NCBI RefSeq assembly: GCF_029223185.1
Contig: NZ_JARHUG010000003.1
Coordinates: forward strand, 223,987 to 287,986
Source of the DNA: Aliiglaciecola sp. CAU 1673
GTDB taxonomy: Bacteria; Pseudomonadota; Gammaproteobacteria; Enterobacterales; Alteromonadaceae
DNA length: 64,000 bases
Direction: 5' to 3'
Below are positions 37,824-46,975 of this stretch, one piece after another. The first letter of the stretch is position 1, and every line of letters begins with the position of its first letter. The notes beneath the pieces were generated by a model. The model worked only from the letters and a program-made list of their open reading frames with translations. It searched no databases and was not told the origin of the DNA. The position numbers and the translations under genes were made by a program.

Positions 37824-38855
37824 TCACTTCTCGCTTTCATGTCGATATCCATCGGGGTTCTTGGACTGCCAACGCCAGGTATCGGCACACATTTCCTCGA
37901 TACCTTTGTGCGCTTGCCAACCAAGTTCTTGAAGCGCCAATGAAGGGTCTGCATAACAGGATGCCACGTCGCCTTCTCGTCTTGGGGCGATTTTGTATGT
38001 CACTTGCTGACCGCTGGCTTGCTCGAAGGCTTTGATCATATCCAGAACGCTATAGCCCTGTCCGGTACCGAGATTATAAGTCACCACGCCAGGTGAGCTT
38101 TGCAGTTTGATCAACGCTTTTAGGTGCCCATTGGCCAAGTCTTCTACATGGATATAGTCTCTGACGCCGGTACCATCGGGGGTGTCGTAGTCATCACCAA
38201 ATACAGACAGGCATTCACGTCGTCCGCAAGCCACCTGAGCGATAAATGGCATCAGATTATTGGGTATGCCGTTAGGATCTTCTCCTATTTCGCCAGAGAG
38301 ATGGGCACCCACAGGGTTAAAGTAACGGAGTAGGGCGATATTCCAGTCCGGATCGGCCTTGTAAAGGTCCTTAAGGATCAACTCCACCATCAGCTTGGAC
38401 TGGCCATAAGGGTTTGTTGGCTGACCGGTGGGCATGCTTTCAACAAGCGGCAGAGCGATAGGATCGCCATATACTGTGGCCGATGAACTGAATACCAGGT
38501 TTTTTACATTGTGCCTGGCCATGGCTTCGCAAAGCACCAGGGTGCCATAGACGTTATTGTCGTAGTACCTTAATGGCAATTGTACGGATTCACCGACCGC
38601 TTTGAGGCCGGCGAAATGAATAACGGCATCTACCCGCTTTAGGGAAAATGTTTCGTCAAGGAGACGGGGATCACGAATGTCACCTTCGACGAAGCGCAGA
38701 CGTTTGCCTGTGAGCTTTTGCACCCGATGCAGAGATTGAGCAGAAGCGTTACTGAGATTATCGACTACCGTGACCTCATCGCCTTGTTCGAGCAATTGCA
38801 GCACAGTGTGGCTACCGATATAACCGGCACCGCCGGTAACTAATATATGCGCCAT
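37824..38855 (-). CDS. galE: UDP-glucose 4-epimerase GalE
   Basis: 343 aa. It interconverts UDP-Glc and UDP-Gal. [22 protein letters not shown] at the N-terminus, [24 protein letters not shown], catalytic [11 protein letters not shown], and the GalE C-terminal block. It gives UDP-Gal to the nearby polysaccharide genes or to LPS. Its ATG overlaps the stop of the upstream small membrane-protein gene. Confidence 0.93.
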   Translation of the reverse strand: MAHILVTGGAGYIGSHTVLQLLEQGDEVTVVDNLSNASAQSLHRVQKLTGKRLRFVEGDIRDPRLLDETFSLKRVDAVIHFAGLKAVGESVQLPLRYYDNNVYGTLVLCEAMARHNVKNLVFSSSATVYGDPIALPLVESMPTGQPTNPYGQSKLMVELILKDLYKADPDWNIALLRYFNPVGAHLSGEIGEDPNGIPNNLMPFIAQVACGRRECLSVFGDDYDTPDGTGVRDYIHVEDLANGHLKALIKLQSSPGVVTYNLGTGQGYSVLDMIKAFEQASGQQVTYKIAPRREGDVASCYADPSLALQELGWQAHKGIEEMCADTWRWQSKNPDGYRHESEK

Positions 38856-39184
38856 CAGGATTCCTTTTGTGTTGGCGAACTCAGATATTTATTGCAGAGT
38901 CCGTATTGCAAGGGCTTCAGCAGCAGCGGAAAAGCGGTTGCCACTAAGAATGCCCAGAGTAATGAAGTCCACTCCTGACCTGACCGCAAAATCAGCACGA
39001 AGATAGGGATAAGGATCACCAGCTTCAGCACATTGAGCAGTAACTTCTCAGGACCTGTTAATTTTGCCTGCGCTAACTGCACTTGTTGTAACCTTTGGGT
39101 CAAGGGTAAGTGCCTCAGAGCAGGTATTTGCCGGGTGGAAAAATAGAACTTCATTGGCCGTTTAGTCATTTCATCATAAGCCAA
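38855..39184 (-). CDS. small membrane protein of unknown function
   Basis: Up to 109 aa; the conserved-looking part begins at Met 11 ([23 protein letters not shown]). Two predicted membrane helices ([19 protein letters not shown] and [21 protein letters not shown]) follow a basic amphipathic N-terminus. Similar short proteins are common in Alteromonadales. Its stop overlaps galE (ATGA), so the two are translated together. Confidence 0.7.
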   Translation of the reverse strand: MAYDEMTKRPMKFYFSTRQIPALRHLPLTQRLQQVQLAQAKLTGPEKLLLNVLKLVILIPIFVLILRSGQEWTSLLWAFLVATAFPLLLKPLQYGLCNKYLSSPTQKES

Positions 39185-39210
39185 TGATACTGAGATGCCC
39201 CGATGCTTAC

Positions 39211-39240
39211 AAAGAAAAACGCCCGGATAATCCGGGCGTT
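39211..39240 (-). terminator. terminator after the POT transporter gene
   Basis: AACGCCCGGA (39218-39227), TAA, TCCGGGCGTT (39231-39240). On the minus strand the stem is followed by a U-rich run, placed 17 nt beyond the stop at 39257. Confidence 0.88.
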
Positions 39241-39256
39241 TGACAGCAGAGCCTTA

Positions 39257-40705
39257 TTATTTAATCGGCTCTTCTGTCATGCCTTCGTGAGTGGCCGTGA
39301 CAGACAACTCTTCGTTAAACTCATCTTCTAGGTCTCTATGAGTATCACCTTCAGCGCCGTGCATCCAATCCACCAACTTATTGGCGCTTAAAAACACGAT
39401 GCCACCGGTAACCAGACCGGCAATACCCACAGAAGCAAAGATAGCCAGGGCATTTTCAACCTGCGCTTCGCCTTCGCCAACAAAGGAGCCGACCACACCG
39501 GCAAGCTTGTTAGCAATGGCGGTACACAGGAACCAGGCACCCATTAACAGCGAGGTAAACTTAAGCGGGGCCAGTTTGGATACCATAGACAGACCAATGG
39601 GGGAGAGGCAAAGCTCACCCAAGGTATGGAAAAGATAAGCAAATACCAGGAACAACATGCTGACCTTAACGCTGGTGTCGCCACCTTGCACCATGGTCGC
39701 CCAAACCATTACGAAGAAGCCCAGAGACAGGAACACCATAGCCAGGGCAAATTTCACCGGCGAGGTGGGCTCTTTCTTGCCCATGCCCACCCAGATGGAG
39801 GCTACAACTGGGGCAAACAGAATAATAAACATGGCGTTTAAGGACTGGAACCAGGACGCCGGCACTTCAAAGCCGAACAGATCACGATCGGTGAAGCTGG
39901 AGGCGTAGATATTGAACAAACCACCCGCCTGCTCGAAACCCACCCAGAAAATGATGGAGAAGATGCTCATGACCAAAATCACTTTGGTGCGGTCTTTTTC
40001 TTCTTTGGTCAGGGCCGTGGAAGCCATATTGGCTTTATTCTGCTGATTGAGCTTGGCAGAGGGCACCACACCGATCTCACCGAGATACTTGTTGGCCAAG
40101 GTTAATTGCAGGGCCAAACCAATCAACATGCCGCAACCGGCAGCGATAAAGCCATAGTGCCAGTTAACCTGTTCACCCAGGTAACCAACAATCAGAGGTG
40201 ACAGAAACGCACCGAGGTTAATACCCATATAGAAGATAGTGAAAGCACCATCACGACGGTGATCACCTTCATGATAGAGATCACCCACCAGGCTGGAAAC
40301 GTTGGCTTTAAACAAGCCGTTACCGGTACAAATAAGCACCAATCCGAAATAAAACACTTCCAGCTCAAAGCCGGGGATCATGGTTTTGGGAATACCCAGA
40401 GTGAAATAGCCCAAAGAGAAGAAAATACCGCCAAGGATAATAGCCTTGCGCTGACCGATAAAATTATCTGCCAACCAGCCGCCAATCAGGGGAGTGAGAT
40501 ATACGGCCATGGTGAAGGTGCCGTAGAGTCGCAGCGCATCGCCATTGGTCCAGCCAAAACCACCGTCTTCCACGGCAGCAACAAGATACAGTACCAACAG
40601 GGCGCGCATGCCATAATAGCCAAAGCGCTCCCACATCTCAGTACCAAATAAGAGGAACAGGCCTTTGGGATGTCCCATCAGGGTTCCCGCACTGGGTGCC
40701 TTCAT
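39257..40705 (-). CDS. proton-dependent oligopeptide transporter (POT/PTR2 family)
   Basis: 482 aa, about 14 membrane helices. It imports di- and tripeptides with protons. The ExxERFxYY signature is present (GTEMWERFGYYGMRALLVLYL), as are the PTR2 blocks (GGWLADNFIGQRKAIILGG, GNGLFKANVSSLVGDLYHEGDHRRDGAFTIFYMGINLGA). It is monocistronic with its own terminator and is not obviously related to the polysaccharide genes on either side. Confidence 0.93.
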   Translation of the reverse strand: MKAPSAGTLMGHPKGLFLLFGTEMWERFGYYGMRALLVLYLVAAVEDGGFGWTNGDALRLYGTFTMAVYLTPLIGGWLADNFIGQRKAIILGGIFFSLGYFTLGIPKTMIPGFELEVFYFGLVLICTGNGLFKANVSSLVGDLYHEGDHRRDGAFTIFYMGINLGAFLSPLIVGYLGEQVNWHYGFIAAGCGMLIGLALQLTLANKYLGEIGVVPSAKLNQQNKANMASTALTKEEKDRTKVILVMSIFSIIFWVGFEQAGGLFNIYASSFTDRDLFGFEVPASWFQSLNAMFIILFAPVVASIWVGMGKKEPTSPVKFALAMVFLSLGFFVMVWATMVQGGDTSVKVSMLFLVFAYLFHTLGELCLSPIGLSMVSKLAPLKFTSLLMGAWFLCTAIANKLAGVVGSFVGEGEAQVENALAIFASVGIAGLVTGGIVFLSANKLVDWMHGAEGDTHRDLEDEFNEELSVTATHEGMTEEPIK

Positions 40706-40878
40706 TTATTCTTCCTTATCATACTAGTTATTCGGAATACGGGCGTCCGCCGCCCGAGGTCAGCCCCCGGTTATACCGCCGAAGGGGGGCAAAAGCAAGA
40801 ATGGGATACAGCCAGTCATTCCGCTAATCCCTTCCGTAATGCTTCGAAAAGCGTCGTCATTGGGTTAGAATCGCCAGC

Positions 40879-40905
40879 TTGTTCATTTCGAACCTCAAAT
40901 ATAAA
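40879..40905 (+). promoter_or_regulatory. possible promoter of the polysaccharide export operon
   Basis: TTGTTC (40879-40884), 15 nt, TATAAA (40900-40905), about 30 nt before the SLBB gene. The spacing is short of the optimum. The rest of the 229-bp divergent gap (40706-40934) shows no ops/JUMPstart element (GGCGGTAG). Confidence 0.35.
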
Positions 40906-40934
40906 CAGCAGCAAGAGCAGGAATACTATTGCTT

Positions 40935-43613
40935 ATGAAGTCCAAACTTTTCATCGCGCTGATAGCATCATTGTGTCTTCTCGCGCCAATAACGGCACCA
41001 GCCCAAAGCTTCACGCCAACCGATGAACAAATTCAGATGTTCAAAAAACTCTCTCCATCCCAGCAGGAGGCATTGGCCAAAAAGTACGGTCTGGATATGA
41101 ATATGCTTGGAATCCAGCAAACAGGCAACGAGCCCAGCCGCACCAATGAGCAGCTAATGATGTTGCCGAGAGGTGAACATTTGTCTGAAGACGAAGAGCA
41201 GGAAGTTCAAGAAGAGGATGGTAAGAAAGGTAAGAAAAAAGAAGAAGAAATAAAGCCTTTCGGTTATGACATCTTTGCTGCTCAACCTACTACTTTTTCA
41301 CCTCTGTCCAACGCTCCGGTACCTCTGAGTTATGTGATAGGACCTGGTGATTCTTTGCTTGTAAATATCTATGGCAAAGAAAACAAACAGCTTGAAGTTA
41401 AGGTCTCCAGTGAGGGCAAAATAGAGCTTCCTGGTCTGGCACCTGTTTCAGTCGTTGGATTGACTTACAAGGAAGTTAAAGAGTTGCTGACCGAAGAGAT
41501 CAGCAATCAATTATTGGGGGTTAAGGCTAGCATCTCTTTTGGTGAGCTGCGTTCTATACAGGTTTTTATCGTGGGCGAAGTATTTACGCCCGGCGCTTAC
41601 ACTGTTAGCTCGTTGGCAACTATCACTCATGCACTGTTTGTGTCAGGCGGTATAAAAGAAAATGGGTCATTGCGAAAAGTACAGCTTAAGCGGGCAGGGA
41701 AAACTATTCAAACCATGGATCTGTACGACTTTATCCTTAAGGGGGATGCCAGCAATGACGCTCTTCTGCAATCTGGCGACGTTATTTTTGTTCCGTCCGT
41801 TGGTCGCACTGTTACCGTCAAAGGAGCGGTTAAACGTCCTGCTATTTATGAATTGATTGAAGGCGAAACATACAAAGATCTGCTGGAAATGTCTGGAAAC
41901 GCTAAGGCTAGTGCCTTGCTTAATTCTGTCAGCTTGCATCTATATAGAAACGGTGTGAAGAAGCTCGTCAATATGGACTTTTCGTCGGCCAGCCAGAATG
42001 ACCCGATAGCAATGGGACTCAATGAAATGGTTGTGCCTGAAGTCAACGACAGATTTGGAAATGCCGTTCAGGTGCTGGGTGAAGTCTCTCAGACAGGTTT
42101 TTTTGAATGGCAGCAGGGGTTAACCGTTAAATCCTTGATCGGCTCAGAAGTCTCCTTTTTTACTGTACATACTGACCTTTATTATGCACTTATTCTAAGG
42201 GAAGTTAATGGAGGTATTTCAGTCCATCAGTTCAATCCCTATCAGGTCATTCAAGGGACTTCAGACGATATTCCTCTGGATGTTAATGATATGGTCGTTT
42301 TCTTCTCTCGATATTCAAATTCTGACCAGTTGCTCAGCTTTAAGGATTTGTCTGCGGAGGAAGAGAGAGACGAGTTGATAAAGGAGCGGGTAGGTAAAAC
42401 TATCGAGGAAAAGTTTTTTTGGGATCTGTATTACTCCGTAACCCAGCCTGACATTAAAGTGCAGTTAACGCCTACAGATGTTCCGTCTATCTATGAACTG
42501 GAAAACGTTCGGCTCGCAGAATTAGTTGATAAATACCAGATTCACAGATGGAACAAGACCTCTCGTCAGTATCTACTTTGGCCCATTTACGAAAGAATTC
42601 TCAACAAGACTTTCTATAGCCAGCGACTGCCGTTAATTGAAGTGACGGGTAATGTCAGATTTCCTGGCACCTATCCACTCGAAATTGGTTTAACGTTAAA
42701 AGAAGCCTTTGAAGCCGCAGGCGGTTTAACCGACATTGCTGCTGAAGTTGTAAAAATCTCAAGGGTGGATGAGAACGGTGGTGTTGAACAATTTGATGTG
42801 CTTGTTGAAGATGCCGATGAATTCGTGCTTAGCGAAAGAGATGTGGTGTCTATTTTCCCGAGGCCATCAACAAATGAATACCTCACGGTGCAGATATTCG
42901 GTGAAGTGCTTTACCCTGGTAGTTATACATTCAAACGCGGCACAAAGTTGTCCAAGCTTATTGAACAGGCCGGTGGCTTAACCAGCCATGCGTTACCTCA
43001 AGGTGCAGTATTTACGAGGCTTGATTTAAAACAAAAGGAAAAGAAAAACCTGCTCGAACTGGCTGATGAACTTAGAAAACAGCTCGCGGCCAAGAAGTTG
43101 ACGCAAAGCGTCACTGAAACCGGTACAACCAGTTATGCCGAGTTGCAAAGAGTTCTCCAAGATTTGACAGATGTCGAGGCCATAGGGCGGATGGTTATCG
43201 ACTTACCCTCTATTCTAGAAGGTAATGAGAAGGCTGATATCTTGATGATTCGCGGTGATGTGTTGCATATCCCCCCGCAGAGTGAGACCGTCAGCGTTAT
43301 TGGTGAAGTGTATCTGCCGACCTCGCATCGCTATAAATCTGATATGTCTTTGAACGACTATCTTCTTGCCAGTGGGGGTATAAAACGGTTGGGGGACGAT
43401 GAGAATGTTTACGTGATTAAAGCAAATGGTTCAGTAGAACGGCCAGAATCGTCCTCCTTCTGGTTCGCTTCAAATTCGAGCCGTTTGTCCGCTGGCGATA
43501 CTATTGTAGTACCCATGGATACAGCTCCCATTGACAATTTGACCCTTTGGTCAACTGTTACGCAAATCCTTTATCAGACAGGTGTAGCAATCGCTGCAAT
43601 AGGATCATTGTAA
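40935..43613 (+). CDS. long SLBB-domain polysaccharide export protein (Wza-related)
   Basis: 892 aa from ATG 40935, with signal peptide MKSKLFIALIASLCLLAPIT (cleaved after APAQ). After a charged Lys/Glu linker comes a Poly_export domain (about 135-205: YVIGPGDSLLVNIYGKENKQLEVKVSSEGKIELPGL), then several SLBB repeats (VFIVGEVFTPGAYTVSS, VTVKGAVKRPAIYEL, VTGNVRFPGTYPLEIG, VQIFGEVLYPGSYTFKRG, VSVIGEVYLPTSHRYK). A C-terminal hydrophobic helix ends it. It has no lipobox Cys and is over twice the length of E. coli Wza. It probably forms the outer-membrane/periplasmic channel for the polysaccharide. Its stop overlaps the wzz start. Confidence 0.88.
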   Translation: MKSKLFIALIASLCLLAPITAPAQSFTPTDEQIQMFKKLSPSQQEALAKKYGLDMNMLGIQQTGNEPSRTNEQLMMLPRGEHLSEDEEQEVQEEDGKKGKKKEEEIKPFGYDIFAAQPTTFSPLSNAPVPLSYVIGPGDSLLVNIYGKENKQLEVKVSSEGKIELPGLAPVSVVGLTYKEVKELLTEEISNQLLGVKASISFGELRSIQVFIVGEVFTPGAYTVSSLATITHALFVSGGIKENGSLRKVQLKRAGKTIQTMDLYDFILKGDASNDALLQSGDVIFVPSVGRTVTVKGAVKRPAIYELIEGETYKDLLEMSGNAKASALLNSVSLHLYRNGVKKLVNMDFSSASQNDPIAMGLNEMVVPEVNDRFGNAVQVLGEVSQTGFFEWQQGLTVKSLIGSEVSFFTVHTDLYYALILREVNGGISVHQFNPYQVIQGTSDDIPLDVNDMVVFFSRYSNSDQLLSFKDLSAEEERDELIKERVGKTIEEKFFWDLYYSVTQPDIKVQLTPTDVPSIYELENVRLAELVDKYQIHRWNKTSRQYLLWPIYERILNKTFYSQRLPLIEVTGNVRFPGTYPLEIGLTLKEAFEAAGGLTDIAAEVVKISRVDENGGVEQFDVLVEDADEFVLSERDVVSIFPRPSTNEYLTVQIFGEVLYPGSYTFKRGTKLSKLIEQAGGLTSHALPQGAVFTRLDLKQKEKKNLLELADELRKQLAAKKLTQSVTETGTTSYAELQRVLQDLTDVEAIGRMVIDLPSILEGNEKADILMIRGDVLHIPPQSETVSVIGEVYLPTSHRYKSDMSLNDYLLASGGIKRLGDDENVYVIKANGSVERPESSSFWFASNSSRLSAGDTIVVPMDTAPIDNLTLWSTVTQILYQTGVAIAAIGSL

Positions 43614-44536
43614 TGAATTCAAACTCAATGGTAGCAGGTCGAGAAATCGACTTAGCCGCTTGTGTGGCAATACTGCTAAATCATAAGTGGAAGATTGTTA
43701 TCTTTTCTTCTTTGGTTGCGATGCTTGCCGCTATCGGAACTTTGTTTATCGAGAATACCTATCGTTCTGTGACTGTGTTAAAGCAGGTTAAATCCGATGG
43801 TGAACTAAGCGGCTTGCAAAGTATGGCATCACAATTCGGCGGGTTAGCAAGTTTAGCTGGCATCAATCTTCAGGAATCGGAAGACGACTCCACCCTGTCT
43901 CTTTCGATTTTAAAAACCCGACAGTTTGTATTGGAGTTTATTAATGAGAATGATCTAGCCATTCCACTTATTGCCGGGAAAGCCTGGAGTTGGGAAAAGC
44001 GGAGTTTCATCATTGACGAGGATCTGTACAAAAATGGAGAGTGGAGAATTGAGAGCAATGATGGTTCTTTTAGAGAACCTAATCAAACGGAACTGTTTGA
44101 TGCATTCAATGATATCTTCAGTGTGAATCAAGATGTCGAAACCGGGTTGATTAAGTTGTCTATAGAGTCATACTCACCTTCCTTAGCCGCGGTTTGGTTG
44201 TCCCTGATTGTTGATAAAATTAATCTGGTGATGAAAGAAAATGCTTTGAAGGAATCAGAAGCAAAAATTGCATATCTAGAGGAGAAGATACGAAATACAG
44301 ATCTTTCAAGCATTAAAAGTGTTTTTTCCCAGCTTATTGAGAATGAGTTGCAAAGGAAAATGTTGCTTGATACTAAGGAGCAGTATGTTCTAAAAACTAT
44401 TGACCCGCCTTATATTCCGGATGAAAAATTCAAACCTTTAAGGGCAGTGATCGTTATTTTGATTTTCGTTGGCGCAGTAATTCTCAGCTCAGTGGTTGTG
44501 TTGTATCGATACAGTCCAAAAAATACGTCAGCATAA
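43613..44536 (+). CDS. wzz: Wzz-family chain-length regulator
   Basis: 307 aa from ATG 43613, which overlaps the SLBB stop (TAATG). A cytoplasmic N-terminal segment, helix 1 (about 29-50, KWKIVIFSSLVAMLAAIGTLF), a periplasmic coiled-coil region (ESEAKIAYLEEKIRN, LQRKMLLDTKEQYV), the Pro-rich PPYIPDEKFKP motif, and helix 2 near the C-terminus. It sets the polymer length made by Wzy. There is no kinase domain. Base composition turns AT-rich from here to about 47 kb. Confidence 0.88.
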   Translation: MNSNSMVAGREIDLAACVAILLNHKWKIVIFSSLVAMLAAIGTLFIENTYRSVTVLKQVKSDGELSGLQSMASQFGGLASLAGINLQESEDDSTLSLSILKTRQFVLEFINENDLAIPLIAGKAWSWEKRSFIIDEDLYKNGEWRIESNDGSFREPNQTELFDAFNDIFSVNQDVETGLIKLSIESYSPSLAAVWLSLIVDKINLVMKENALKESEAKIAYLEEKIRNTDLSSIKSVFSQLIENELQRKMLLDTKEQYVLKTIDPPYIPDEKFKPLRAVIVILIFVGAVILSSVVVLYRYSPKNTSA

Positions 44537-44552
44537 AACATTTGAATATTGA

Positions 44553-45782
44553 ATGATTGAGTTACTATCGGCACTATTAATGGTCAGTGGTCCTTTAAAG
44601 GGCCACATCCAGATTTTTGCCTCTGGCTTTCCAGATATAACACTGCTATGTCTAATATTTCTTTTTCTGGATATGCTATTAAAAGTCATCATTTTTAAAA
44701 GTTTTTCTATAAGGAAGGAAGCCAGTGTTGTTGGATTTTGCATGCTGCTCTTTCTCTCTTGGATGGCTTTTTCAAGCATATACACGAGTTCTGAGTTTAA
44801 TTATCTGACAAAATTTTCAATGTTTCTGATACCCTTTTTTTGTTTTGCGTTGCCGGTTTTTTACAGGGAATTTGATCTGGAAAAATTCACCAAGTACTTA
44901 ATTATTTTCTCATTTCTAACATGTTGTATTTTTTTATATTTTTTCCCCAAGTGGCGCTTAGGCTTGCTAGCCGGTCAGAGCTTTAATCTGGAATCGCTTA
45001 AAACGCTTTATTTAGGTGTTGGTGGGCTGTGTGCACTATGCATTATGACCCTTTTTTTAAAGAAAACCAATTTGGTTATTAAGTGGCTGCTGATATTGTT
45101 TTTTGGCGTAACGCTTTTTGTGTCAGGTGCTAGAGCACCGCTAGTTTTTCTGGTTTTGGTTCTGTTAATACTTTTCTCCATGCCCTTTGCAAAAGCTTTG
45201 GCCTCCAAGCGTGTCTCCATTGAATCGTTAAAATTGACAATAATCGGAGGGTTAATGCTTCTTGCCTTCTCTGTCTTTGCAACAAGATATGCAGAGAAAT
45301 CCGAAGAAATTGTTAAATTGCTGTCAATGAGTGCGGAGCGAATTATGCTTCTGGTAAGTAATGATCAGGGGGCGTCAATAAATACCAGGTACTCTCATAT
45401 AGACTTTTCTTTGGATGGTATCAACGAAAGTCCCATTGTAGGTCATGGGTTAGGAAGTTACTCCCGAAATTTTCACGGTTTTGATGGGATGGACTACCCT
45501 CATAATCTTTTCCTTGAAGTAGGGTATGAGCTTGGATTTGTTGGGGTTGTTTTGATTTCCATTCCATTGTTGATTGGTTTTATTACATCATTAAATGGAC
45601 GAAGCACTTACGTATTCGCCGTATTCTTCTTCTTGTTCTTAAATTCAATGAAGTCTTTTTCCTATGTTGAGAATAGACAGTTCTTTTTCTTTCTGGGTTT
45701 AACTGTTTCTATGGTTACTCTTCGGGGGGGGGAGGGGCGTGCACGGGGAAAAGTGGATTTTTCTGAAGAACGTTCCGCTTAG
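44553..45782 (+). CDS. wzy: O-antigen polymerase/ligase-like membrane protein (Wzy)
   Basis: 409 aa with about 11-12 membrane helices and one larger periplasmic loop carrying the Wzy_C/ligase pattern (GHGLGSYSRNFHGFDGMDYPHNLFLEVGYELGFVGVVL). It polymerises undecaprenyl-linked repeat units or ligates them. Its place between wzz and a glycosyltransferase favours polymerase. The sequence is AT-rich. An 8-G run at 45724-45731 lies near the 3' end. Confidence 0.8.
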   Translation: MIELLSALLMVSGPLKGHIQIFASGFPDITLLCLIFLFLDMLLKVIIFKSFSIRKEASVVGFCMLLFLSWMAFSSIYTSSEFNYLTKFSMFLIPFFCFALPVFYREFDLEKFTKYLIIFSFLTCCIFLYFFPKWRLGLLAGQSFNLESLKTLYLGVGGLCALCIMTLFLKKTNLVIKWLLILFFGVTLFVSGARAPLVFLVLVLLILFSMPFAKALASKRVSIESLKLTIIGGLMLLAFSVFATRYAEKSEEIVKLLSMSAERIMLLVSNDQGASINTRYSHIDFSLDGINESPIVGHGLGSYSRNFHGFDGMDYPHNLFLEVGYELGFVGVVLISIPLLIGFITSLNGRSTYVFAVFFFLFLNSMKSFSYVENRQFFFFLGLTVSMVTLRGGEGRARGKVDFSEERSA

Positions 45783-45811
45783 ACTTTTTAACGCAATTTT
45801 CCGGTGAAAAT

Positions 45812-46975
45812 ATGTTGGTGCATATCTGTAATAATTATGTTTCCTCTAGAGTGCATAATAATTTAATTCATGCTTTATCACGAAGTGGTGTGTCGCAACA
45901 GGATGTTTTTGTGCCGGTAAGGCGAGATAAAGACGTGGGAATTGCTGATGTCGAAGCAAATGGCATTGCTACATTCTTTAGGAGATTGAACGGTCCAGTA
46001 ATTCGATTTTTTCCCCTGTTGAAAGTGATATGGTTTGCACAGGCCCTTTTTGGGCATTTAAGACACCGCGTCAAGGATAATAACACAATACTCTTTGCTC
46101 ACACTGCTTGGAGCGATGGTGTTCCTGCTTACCTTTGCAGTAAGTTTCTGGGATTGCCCTACATTATTGTTGTTAGAAACACCGACCTGAATTGGTTTAT
46201 TCCAAAGCTGCCATGGTACCGATGGTTAGTCAGAAAGGTGTTAAAAAATGCGTCTGAGGTTGTGTTTCTATCTGAGGCTTACAAAAATCGCCTTAAAGAG
46301 CGTTATCCAGGTCTCTTTTACTGTCGTAACTTATACAAAGTACTTCCGAATGGGATTGACAATTATTGGATAGAGAATGTCAATAGCACAAAGGGAGGGG
46401 AATGTAGTGCTAAGACGGTTTGCTACGTTGGTAAGTTTGACAAAAATAAGAATTTACCTGCGATTTTAAACTCTGTGTCCATTGCCAGAAAGGAGGTTCC
46501 GAGCCTTCGATTAATAATGGTAGGTGGGTCATGGGAAAAGTTGCAGCAGCTAACAGGGATTGTTGATAGACCTGATTGGTTGGATGTCCACGAGCATATG
46601 ACCGAAAAGGATAAGGTTCGCGATGTATACAGGCAATCCTCCGTTTTCCTGATGCCTTCGTTTCACGAATCATTTGGATTAGTTTACATCGAGGCTCTGA
46701 GCCAAGGTTGTCCAGTCATTTGTTCCTTTGGTGAAGCTATAGATGGGATGTTTCAAGGTAGTGGCATCCTCGAGAGTGTCGACCCCAAAGATGATGCGGG
46801 GATAGCGGCAGCTATCATTGCTCATTTGAAAAGGTGGCCCAGAGGCATTCCGCAGAACATCATTGCCAGAGAGATTGATGACTTCAACTGGAGTAACATT
46901 GCTCAACAGTATGTGTCGATTTTTCATCGTATCTGTGTGGATTTTGATAAGGTCAACATGAGGAATGTTAAGTGA
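45812..46975 (+). CDS. glycosyltransferase family 4
   Basis: 387 aa, GT-B fold. The C-terminal Glycos_transf_1 domain shows VCYVGKFDKNKNLPAIL, RLIMVGGSW and the EX7E motif (ESFGLVYIEALSQGCPVI). The N-terminal half has a donor/acceptor-specific VRNTDLNWFIPKLPWYRW segment. It adds one sugar of the repeat unit; the sugar is not predictable. Its stop overlaps the next GTG. Confidence 0.87.
   Translation: MLVHICNNYVSSRVHNNLIHALSRSGVSQQDVFVPVRRDKDVGIADVEANGIATFFRRLNGPVIRFFPLLKVIWFAQALFGHLRHRVKDNNTILFAHTAWSDGVPAYLCSKFLGLPYIIVVRNTDLNWFIPKLPWYRWLVRKVLKNASEVVFLSEAYKNRLKERYPGLFYCRNLYKVLPNGIDNYWIENVNSTKGGECSAKTVCYVGKFDKNKNLPAILNSVSIARKEVPSLRLIMVGGSWEKLQQLTGIVDRPDWLDVHEHMTEKDKVRDVYRQSSVFLMPSFHESFGLVYIEALSQGCPVICSFGEAIDGMFQGSGILESVDPKDDAGIAAAIIAHLKRWPRGIPQNIIAREIDDFNWSNIAQQYVSIFHRICVDFDKVNMRNVK

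Noticed and set aside
40706..40934. Search for an ops/JUMPstart element before the polysaccharide export genes
   Set aside because: No GGCGGTAG-type sequence was found, so RfaH-type control is not supported here.
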